Shown here piece after piece: positions 57,291-64,000 of a stretch of DNA of 64,000 bases. A model generated the notes under the pieces. That model was given only the letters and a program-made list of their open reading frames with translations, made no database searches and was not told the origin of the DNA. The DNA is from Cryptomeria japonica. Lineage: Eukaryota > Streptophyta > Pinopsida > Cupressales > Cupressaceae. The first letter of the stretch is position 1, and every line of letters begins with the position of its first letter. Location: assembly GCF_030272615.1 (NCBI RefSeq), contig NC_081412.1:692794083-692858082 (forward strand). The letters run 5' to 3'. The position numbers and the translations under genes are program-made.

Positions 57291-58562
57291 TTTAGGCTCA
57301 AATTCAGAGATCATGCAAGAGTTTTCTTAGATCTTTCTTCTTGTAATAATTCATGCATCCTTATCTCCTATAATCTGCTTTGGATCATGATTCATCTTTA
57401 CATACCTAGGAATGATCCTATTTGTTTCCTCTTTCTTTTCTTCTTCATCCTCATCTTCATCAACACCAGCATCTACCGGTGTAGGAGCACTATTACTGGT
57501 GCTTGTATGTTTTGCAATCAGTTGCCAGAAGGTTACTACCAGTTCATCTCCTACTTGCTCACTGTCGGTTTCCTTAGATTTCTGAGAGGTTTCATCAACT
57601 CTAAAATTAATGCTTTCAACAGTTCTCAGAGTCCTATTGTTGAAACATTTGAGAGCTTTGCTCTTTGTGTAATACCCTACAAATATTCCCTCATCACATT
57701 TAGCATCAAACTTGCTCTGATGTTCACTCCTCTTGATATAACATCTACTACCAAACACTCTGAAGTAGCTTACCACTGGTGTCTTACTAGTCCAATACTC
57801 ATAAGGTGTTTTATCCTTACCCTTTTTGATGAGTACCCAGTTCATTGTGTAGACTATAGTGCTCACCACTTCTCTCCAAAAGGTGTGAGCAACCTTTCCT
57901 TGGATCAACATAGTTATAGCTTCTTCAACCATAGTCTAGCTTTTTCTCTCAGCTGGGCCATTTTGCTATGGAGTCTGGGGGGGAAATAGTTGCCTCTTGA
58001 TGCCATTCTCTTCACAGTATTTTTTGAATTCACTAGAAGTGAATTATCCTCCTTGTTCAGTTCTTAAGCACTTAATCCTCTTACCACTTTCTCTTTCAAC
58101 TAATGCTCTGAAGGCTTTGAACTTTCCAAAAGCTTTAGATTTGTCCTTCAAGAATGTGACCCACATCATCTTTGAGAAATCATCAGTAAGAATCATAAAA
58201 TACCTGTCTCCCTACACACTCCTAGTTTTTATAGGACCACACAAATCAGTATGCACAAGATCAAGTAAACTGTCTACAGTGAAAGGTTTACCTTTAAAGG
58301 TTGAGGAAGACATTTTCCCCAGTTGACACTCTCAGCACAAAGGATTCTCTAGTTTGCTCAGCATAGGCAATCCTCTAACTACCTTGATCTTACTGGCCTT
58401 CATAATATTGTCAAAGTTTACATGTCAGAGTCTCCTATGCCATATCCAACTATCCTCAAACTTAGCCATTAGACATGTACTGACATTAGCATTCAACTAA
58501 AATAGGTTACCTTTGGTCTGCATATCCATAGCCATCAGTTCACCATTCTTTCCTTTGATTTT
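57291..58562 (-). pseudogene. int: Element K integrase and linker
   Basis: Minus strand: GAG-pre-integrase block (SWIWHRRL, then a stop, HVNFDN; ECQLGKMSSSTFKG), the first aspartate in HTDLCGPIKT, LTDDFSKMMWVTFLKDKSKAF, and a LRTEQGG block where the second catalytic aspartate is glutamate. Then NGPAERKS with the catalytic glutamate, YFRVFGSRCYIKRSE, EGIFVGYYTKSKA and an acidic linker (DEDEDEEEKKEETNRIIPRY). Numerous TAG or TAA stops break one continuous frame. Confidence 0.88.
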
Positions 58563-59163
58563 TCACACTCCATTTCTGAATTCTAGAGTGAGTCCATTAT
58601 CATTCAATTGAGAAAAACTCAAAAGGTTGTGTCTGAGATCTTCTACCCAATACAAATTGTCAACACTGCTTCTTCCATTCAAAGAGATGGACCCTCTGCC
58701 TTTTACCATACATGGTGCATCATTACCAAAATGAACTACACCACCATCATACTCTTCCAGAGATAGAAACTTACTCTGGTCACCAATCATATGGTGAGAA
58801 CAACCACTGTCAATAATCCACTCATTGGAATTATCAAAGTAGGAGAAAAGAGCCTTCTTGTCTGACACATCTTCCTTGACCACTACAAACACAATATCTT
58901 CATTTTCTTCATTTTCTGATTCCTCATCAGTGACACCTTCATCAACTGCTATAAAACAGTTTCTCTGATTTCCTCCTTTGAACTTCTTGAACCTCTCTGG
59001 TTTATCCTTGTTGTCACCATTAGGGTAGTTTACAACAATGTGTCCTACCTGGTTACAAGAAAAGCATTTCAAAGGAAGCTTACCTTTGTATTTACCAGTT
59101 CCCTTGGGAACTCTCTTGGCAAGAAGAGCTTCAAATTCCATCAGGATCTCCTCATCATCCATT
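58563..59163 (-). pseudogene. pro: Element K nucleocapsid end and aspartic protease
   Basis: A 200-residue open frame. The knuckle CFSCNQVGHIVVNY has its last cysteine changed to tyrosine. An acidic region follows, then the protease active site EWIIDSGCSHHMIGD near 58770-58820 and the blocks KGRGSISLNGRSSVDNLYWV and LRHNLLSFSQLNDNG. Catalytic residues are intact. The domain is continuous with the integrase frame. Confidence 0.9.
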
Positions 59164-59856
59164 TCTCTACTTTATCTTGGTTCACCACTGGTTCTTACTT
59201 ATTTTCCTTTTCTAGATGGTGTAGTAGATGCCCTAAAGGCTAATTTAGTCTTCTAAATACTGCCATCATAGTTATTTAGCTCATAGGATATCAACTTTTG
59301 CAGTGATGGAGTCTAGGGATACATTTGTCTTGTCTATAGACCTCAAGTCCTGAATAGTAGCAACCCTTATTGCATAGACCGGTAATAAGGATCTCAAGAC
59401 TTTGCTGACTATAGTGGAATCATCTATTTTGCCTCCTGCACTCTTGATATCTCCAACAACAGTTTTGATTCTAATTCCATATTGTTCAATGGTCTCTCCT
59501 TCAACCATCCGCATGTCTTCAAACTTTCCCCTAAGGCTCTCTTCCTTAGCTTGTTTCACATGCTCATCACCGCCATAGATGTTCTCAAGAACATCCCATA
59601 CTTCTTTAGGATTGTATTTATCCTCGACATCAATAAACTCAAAGTCAGATAAACTGTTGATCAGGGCTTCCATGACTTGCCCATTCTCCTGGATCTCTCT
59701 CTTTTGATCATCGGTGAGAGTACCAGTAGGAATAACAAAAGTATTCTCAACATAACTCCAGTGTTGAGAACCCATGCTTCTAATGTATATCTTCATTCTG
59801 TCCTTCCATATTTTAAAGTTATCTCTATTTAACATTGGACCTTCCCTCTTCATCAT
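59164..59856 (-). pseudogene. gag: Element K gag
   Basis: The minus strand starts at the ATG at 59856 (MMKREGPMLNRDNFKIWKDR), the N-terminal DUF4219-like start that element A has lost. The UBN2-type capsid follows: SDFEFIDVEDKYNPKEVWDVL, SLRGKFEDMRMVEGETIEQY and SKVLRSLLPVYAIRVATI blocks. It is open for 191 codons to a stop at 59281, then a frame change connects it to the knuckle-protease frame. It is the best-preserved copia gag in the window. Confidence 0.9.
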
Positions 59857-59913
59857 TAGAATAGGATCTTTCCCTCGAGTGGTTAAGCTTACAACACAGA
59901 GGACCTAGAGGAT

Positions 59914-59927
59914 GCTCTAATACCAAT
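59914..59927 (-). other. Primer-binding site of K
   Basis: The minus strand reads ATTGGTATTAGAGC, one transition from the initiator-methionine tRNA site. Confidence 0.88.
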
Positions 59928-60387
59928 TGATGAATCAATGATGAATAGTTAGTACCAAACCAGTACTGAGAGGGGGGGTGAATGAGTACTGAGAAAAATA
60001 CTTTTCCTTGAACCAATTTGATTGAGAACACTGCACTTGACTGGCAAGCAATAACACTGGTCTAAACCAGATTACTACTGGTTAAACACAGTGAAAGACA
60101 TAAACCGGTAACTCATCTTTCCACACAATCTAACATCTTATTTTCACTTCACCCATATGCATACACTAGTAATACTTTCAATAGAAATGTAAAGACTTAC
60201 TGGTTCAACATGCTTTACTACTTAACAGAGAATAACAAAGCATCACACATAACACACATATTTTTCATGTGAAAACCCATCTGGGAAAAACTATGGTGGG
60301 GATGAATACCCACAAGCTGTTCTTTGAACCCTTTTGAAGTTCGCTCTGTTAGGAGCCTAGTCCGGTTAAAGACTTTACAATAGGTTA
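59928..60387 (-). repeat. 5' LTR of K, truncated by L
   Basis: TGATGAATCAATGATG to ATAGGTTA, matching 46331 onward. The U5 motif complement lies at 59967-59986. It is cut at 60387/60388. Confidence 0.88.
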
Positions 60388-61097
60388 TGTTTATGGTGAA
60401 AAGTGGAAACAACAATATTGAAAGGCTAAATGAATTCAACCACAAAACCCTAGCCTAACAACAACAAAGATCCACCATAACATATGAAGATTACTTAAGA
60501 CAATGCAAATCAAATGAAATCACAAAGATTATACCATCACATGTCCAATAGGGTTTTAATCTCCATTTATCCTATCTCCATTGATCTTGCTTGATATATT
60601 TGCTCTCAGATTTTATGTGTGCACAAGAGCTCAACAAAGAACAGAAATGTGGTTGCAAGTAGGCTTGATCGCATATGAAAGTTCGTATGCTACAATGTAT
60701 GATTAGAATATATATGTCCAGGGGACTATAAGAAATGGAGGGATAAGATTGAGAGGTGTAAAAGATAAATGGTCGGCTATGATTAGAGGGTAGGTAAAAG
60801 AAATAATAAAATAATGAGAAGGTAGGTAGTGTAGGAATTAAGAGATGAATGACGTGTCATGAGTGGAAAAGGTTAATGAATTAATTAAATAAATAAATAT
60901 TTAATTAATTAATAGAAGAAGTGGGATCAATTAAATAAATAAAAGTATTTATTTAAATGAGAAATAAGGCTAGAAGAGGATAAATGAATTAATTAAATAA
61001 ATAAGAATTTTATTTAATTAATAGAAGAATTATGCTAAAGCAATTAAATAAATAAAAATATTTATTTAATTAGACATGACAATTTTAGGTGTCTACA
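60388..61097 (-). repeat. 3' LTR of L
   Basis: TGTTTATGGTGAAAAGTGG to TAGGTGTCTACA, about 710 bases. Bases 60880-61075 hold four near-copies of an AATTAAATAAATAAA...TTTATTTAATTA inverted-repeat unit. The last bases (TTTTAGGTGT) resemble the T LTR near 46213-46224. Confidence 0.8.
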
Positions 61098-61439
61098 TTT
61101 TGCCCCTCTTTGAGACAATGTAGCTTGTCGCGTTGTTTCAAAGAAGATAATATGAACTGATACAAAGTTGCCCCAAGATGTGAATGATATGCCCCCTCGA
61201 GAGGTTGGATGAAGATGTCTAGAAAGATCGTAGACAATCTCTCAATAAGAAAGAAAGGCTAGAATGGACTGACTACATAGGATAGAGTGACAAAATCACG
61301 GGATAAAGAAGACTGACTCGGGAGACTAGGGCTAGGGTAGTCTATAAGATAGACTATGAGGGAACACATCCTCATTTTCATCCACACATCCAAGAGATCA
61401 GAGTGCAAAGAGAGAATAGAGTAGCAATAGTTAGCAGTG
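61098..61439. other. Polypurine tract of L and upstream region of the antisense gene
   Basis: The minus strand reads CAAAGAGGGGCAAAAT at 61098-61113, next to the LTR. The rest is noncoding and may hold the promoter and 5' untranslated region of the antisense gene. No TATA box is obvious. Confidence 0.55.
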
Positions 61440-61679
61440 ATGGCATTGGTGCACAGATTCGACCGCATTCACCAATTTCAAAGACCAGTAGATGCAGGAG
61501 AGCCGGTGAGTACTGCAAAACCTCCTTGTACTTTGCCACATTATTTATTGTCATAAATGCATGCCAAGTAATGTAATAAATGCTTTAGGTATGTCTAAAA
61601 AATTGTCAAGTGGGTGAAAAAAATGCTAAGGCACGTCTATATTGATGCTAGGCGTGCTTATGTCTTCAAGGTCAAATCG

Positions 61680-61860
61680 GCAGTTCTATGATAAACATAT
61701 GTTGTCAATTGGATAAGATGCTGAGAGGATACACTCAAGAAAGTCCTCTAAGGAAGACTAGGATAGCAGATAGGGCCAGGATTGACAATTCTATGATAGA
61801 ACATACGTTGCCAATTAGGAAACTACTCAAGAGGATACACTCGAGCAGAGGCCCTAGGAT
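61680..61860 (+). repeat. Two imperfect copies of a ~107-base unit
   Basis: Shared blocks are CARTTCTATGATA, CATAYGTTGYCAATT and GAGGATACACTC. Copies start near 61680 and 61787, inside the predicted intron. Confidence 0.6.
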
Positions 61861-61873
61861 AGGATAGGTCAAG

Positions 61874-62147
61874 GCACTTTATGACGAATAGGTAGTACCA
61901 AGACATAGTACTTTGTGATGAACAGGGAGTACTAAAAAAAATAGCACTTTGTAATGAACAGGGAGTGCAAATATGAGCAGCACTTTGTGATAAATAGGGA
62001 GTGCAAAAACACGTAGTACTTTGTGATGAACAAGGAGTACCACTAGGATAAACAACAACACTTTATGATGAATAGTGACTGTCACTAGGATAGAGTATCA
62101 TAAGCACTTAGGATAAAAAGAAGCATTTTGTGATGAATAGGGAATGC
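61874..62147 (+). repeat. Tandem array of seven short hairpins with compensated stems
   Basis: The unit is a 5-7 base arm, a 15-base loop (TTGTGATGAACAGGG-like) and the complementary arm. Perfect pairs: TAGTACT/AGTACTA (61906-61934), GCACT/AGTGC (61944-61968 and 61980-62004), GTACT/AGTAC (62016-62040) and GCATT/AATGC (62123-62147). The first unit (61874-61898) has one mismatch; the sixth (about 62058-62082) is degenerate. Confidence 0.75.
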
Positions 62148-62540
62148 CACTTTGACTGACATAGTTGATTTGTTTGACTGCAGGAGTACCTACCTATACT
62201 AGAGTCACGAGAGAGATTCCCATCAACTTAGAGTCTATGAGTAGAGTTGGCATTTGAGGAGAGAGCAGCGGTTCAGGCTATGGGCCTGCGACATATTTTG
62301 TATGAACCTAAGTTTCAGGTGAACATGGGATTGTTGACTGTGCTGGCTGAGAGATGGCACTTAGATACTTGCAGTTTTCATTTGTCGATGGGTGAGATGA
62401 CAGTCACCTTAGAGGATGTGTATAGGATTTTGAGGATACCGATCAATGGGGAGTTAGTTCCTTACGATTGAGATGGAGATAGGGATACACTGAGACAAGT
62501 GTTTCAGGATCCAAGACTAGAGATGAGGGCTGGATAGGAG

Positions 62541-63340
62541 AGATAGGTGACAAGCATCTAGTGGTGGGGTTATGGGTCTTCCACCACCACCAGATAGAGG
62601 GGATAGGAGATATGGTCCTAGGGCAGGTCCTTCCAGGGCTCAGACTCCATCAAGGCCAGGTGGCTCCGAGGGAGGGATGGTGGATAGGAAGAGGTGGATT
62701 GCCTTTACAGGTGCCAGCAGCACAAGGTCCCAGACAGGTACAGGGATAGGGACAGGGATGGGGACAGTGATTGGGGCAGCCATATGAGCAGCCATAGGTA
62801 GAGGGATAGCCACAAGTGCAGGGGCAGCCATAGGTGCAGGGGCAGCCATAGGGGGTAGAGGAGGAGGATGAGCTATTGGAGTTGAGGGAGATCTGCCAGG
62901 GATAGGTAGATGAGATCCAGGATCTCGAATGGGAGAGGGATAGACTAAGGAGACAGCTGAGGGACACAAAGTGGGAGAGAGATTAGGCTATTCAGTGCTA
63001 TACAGAGGCTAAGACAGTACTGAGGGCAGGGAGGCAGGCAGCAGAGGACATAGGAGTTGGTTATGCTTATGTTCTGCGAGCCAAAGAGGAGATAGGCTAC
63101 TGGAAAGACCTATATTTTGGAGTCGTGCCACTAGAGTAGCGGGCTAGAAGCTTCCAGAGACCGTCGTGGACTACGACAACCATTAGAGGGAGAGACAGGA
63201 GACAAGCATCTAGCGGTGGGGTTATGGGTCCTCCACCACCACCAAATAGAGGGGACAGGAAAGATGATCCTCGGGCGGGTCCTTCCAGGGCTCAAACTCC
63301 GTCGAGGCCAGGTGGCTCCGAGGGAGGGAGTTCATCATAG
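62541..63340 (+). pseudogene. Antisense gene of L: C-terminal coiled coil and duplicated Pro/Gly-rich tail
   Basis: A tail encoding a GGVMGPPPPPNRGDR-like, then AGPSRAQTPSRPGGSEGG block occurs twice: at about 62549-62681 and 63198-63330. Between them lie a G/Q/P-rich stretch (GQP-x-VQ repeats, 62750-62850) and a coiled-coil segment at 62850-63130 (EEEDELLELREIC, DEIQDLEWERDRLRRQLRD, RAKEEIGYWKDLYFG). The second tail ends at a TAG at 63338-63340. Several TAG stops (62903, 62984, 63137) sit where CAG would extend the frame. It is probably the C-terminal half of the same PMD protein, brought next to the N-terminal part by deletion and with its tail duplicated. Confidence 0.6.
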
Positions 63341-64000
63341 CCTTAGAGGGCTCCCTTTGTATCAATTTTGTACCATTTTGTATGATGACACCTTCGAGTG
63401 TTTGTAGCCATATGATTTTGACATCATTGTATCATGACACTTATGATTTTGATATATATATGAGATTCATCCTTGCAGCAGCTATATGCATGTGTAACTA
63501 TGTGATGCTTCTATATGTTTCTATGTGATGCTTATGTTTTTAAATGTTATGGATGATACAAATGTGAATGTATGAAATACAGATGAATATGATTATGCAA
63601 AGAACTATTTACATGATGAGAATGTAAAATGTGCTAACATGTGTTGTGTGCAGGATGTGATGTAATTGAGATATCTATATGTATGTATGAAATCCTTATA
63701 TGTGGTAATGCAGGTGCAACTACATGAAATGCAAATCTTTTTGGCCTATCATTATACTCAATTGTGTGATAGCAGGTTACATGGACTCAAGAAGGATGAT
63801 GGAAGTCAATCAAGAAAGGGGGATGGAAGATAGAAGATATGAAAGTGAAAGAGCTTCTTGTGCATTATCATCATTGAGCTTTATTATGGCAAAATAGGTT
63901 ATGACAATCGAGGCATATGTTCGACCCAGAAAGTCATTATACCTATTTGCATGGAGATGAGATAGTTGCAAACAAGGTATTCCCTAGTTTATACTAGACT
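63341..64000 (+). other. Noncoding region after the antisense gene
   Basis: AT-rich, with a few CTATGTGATGCTT repeats near 63497-63530. It probably holds the 3' untranslated region of the antisense gene. No pol coding is reached on the minus strand before the window end. Confidence 0.45.

Larger units (their letters stand above)
46331..60387 (-). mobile_element. Element K: copia element, minus strand, split by F and cut by L
   Basis: Its parts are a 3' LTR (46331-47129 plus 54771-55532), 3' untranslated region, RNase H to gag on the minus strand, primer-binding site (59914-59927) and 5' LTR start (59928-60387). CATTT at 46326-46330 would be its left target duplication. It belongs to the same LTR family as C1 and retains all pol domains in decayed form. 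Confidence 0.9.
61506..62183 (+). other. Predicted phase-0 intron of the antisense PMD gene
   Basis: 678 bases with a GTGAGT donor and a TTGTTTGACTGCAG acceptor. A TGACTGAC near 62154-62161 is a plausible branch site. The phase on both sides agrees with the PMD frame. It contains the repeats described at 61680-61860 and 61874-62147. Confidence 0.6.
61440..62472 (+). pseudogene. Antisense gene of L: plant mobile domain (PMD) protein, N-terminal part with a predicted intron
   Basis: Exon 1 (61440-61505) starts at an ATG: MALVHRFDRIHQFQRPVDAG, then EP. A strong donor CCG|GTGAGT follows. The acceptor TTTGACTGCAG|GAG at 62183/62184 resumes in the same phase: EYLPILESRERFPST. Exon 2 then shows a clear PMD signature, AMGLRHILYEPKF, LLTVLAERWHLDTCSFHL, SMGEMTVTLEDVYRILRIP. 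PMD proteins are plant proteins often carried by transposons; some host members act in silencing. Two stops in exon 2 (62229-62240 region) and a TGA at 62470-62472 break it. The domain stops after about 90 of its usual several hundred residues, then jumps to a C-terminal tail, so an internal deletion is likely. Confidence 0.7.
60388..64000 (-). mobile_element. Element L: LTR retrotransposon with an antisense gene, visible part
   Basis: The LTR (60388-61097) is followed on its inner side by the complement of a polypurine tract. This makes it the 3' LTR of a minus-strand element. The inner sequence then carries a plus-strand gene, antisense to the element. Its pol region and 5' LTR would lie right of the window. 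GGTTA at 60383-60387 is the candidate left target duplication. Confidence 0.75.

Noticed and set aside
60383-60387. GGTTA at both the B and L insertion points as a preferred target
   Set aside because: Two cases are too few, and GGTTA is frequent in these LTRs as part of the repeated CGGTTA words.
60388-61113. Reading element L in plus orientation so that the PMD gene would be sense
   Set aside because: The bases after the LTR (TTTTGCCCCTCTTTG) do not resemble a tRNA primer site, but their complement is a good polypurine tract. Minus orientation fits better, though without pol in view this stays open.
62640-62969. Minus-strand proline/serine-rich frames of about 105-109 codons
   Set aside because: Antisense of the G/Q/P-rich repeat region of the PMD gene; low complexity, with no independent support.
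1-64000. CRISPR arrays, bacterial operons, tRNA or rRNA genes, organelle insertions
   Set aside because: No regular spacer-repeat structure, ribosome-binding patterns, cloverleaf or rRNA signatures were seen. tRNA-like matches are only retroelement primer-binding sites.

Overview
This window reads as intergenic DNA from a seed plant with a large, retrotransposon-filled genome. A gymnosperm is plausible, but that is inference. I see no intact host gene, no tRNA or rRNA and nothing bacterial. Nearly every base can be assigned to one of eight LTR retroelements or one solo LTR, nested inside each other. Almost every coding region is broken by stops or frameshifts, so the genes are annotated as pseudogenes.

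Nesting on the left: T is a Ty3/gypsy element of Tat type on the minus strand (35513-46330 visible). It is cut by D (minus; 30238-35512 visible). D is cut by a solo LTR, S (32809-33609), and by A, a Ty1/copia element on the plus strand that starts before the window and ends at 30237. A is cut by C1, a deleted minus-strand copia element (3129-6976), and by B (plus, 9110-29454). B is cut by G (minus, 13100-25687), which has LTRs of about 4.45 kb. The deepest visible stack is therefore T>D>A>B>G. C1, B, G and S have perfect 5-bp target-site duplications: gaaga, ggtta, gaacc and cccat.

Nesting on the right: the 5' LTR of T is cut by K, a minus-strand copia element (46331-60387). The 3' LTR of K is cut by F (minus, 47130-54770), a sister copy of B. 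The 5' LTR of K is cut by L (60388 to the window end).

Three functional classes appear. (1) Autonomous-type elements: copia A, C1 and K (gag, protease, integrase, reverse transcriptase, RNase H, now decayed) and the gypsy element T (gag, protease, G-patch, RT, RNase H, a second RNase H, integrase). (2) Non-autonomous elements B, F and D. They encode a coiled-coil protein with four CCHC zinc knuckles (ORF1) and a very long charged protein (ORF2), with no reverse transcriptase or integrase. They share primer-binding site, a U5 motif, polypurine tracts and LTR ends with the copia elements, which suggests copia enzymes mobilise them in trans. G is a separate non-autonomous type: giant LTRs around a single gag-like gene. 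(3) L carries, antisense to its own LTR, a plant-mobile-domain gene with a likely phase-0 intron; that intron contains a tandem array of hairpins whose stems vary in a compensated way.

The strongest candidates for something new are the ORF1/ORF2 non-autonomous superfamily (B, F, D) and the antisense, intron-bearing gene with its hairpin array in L.
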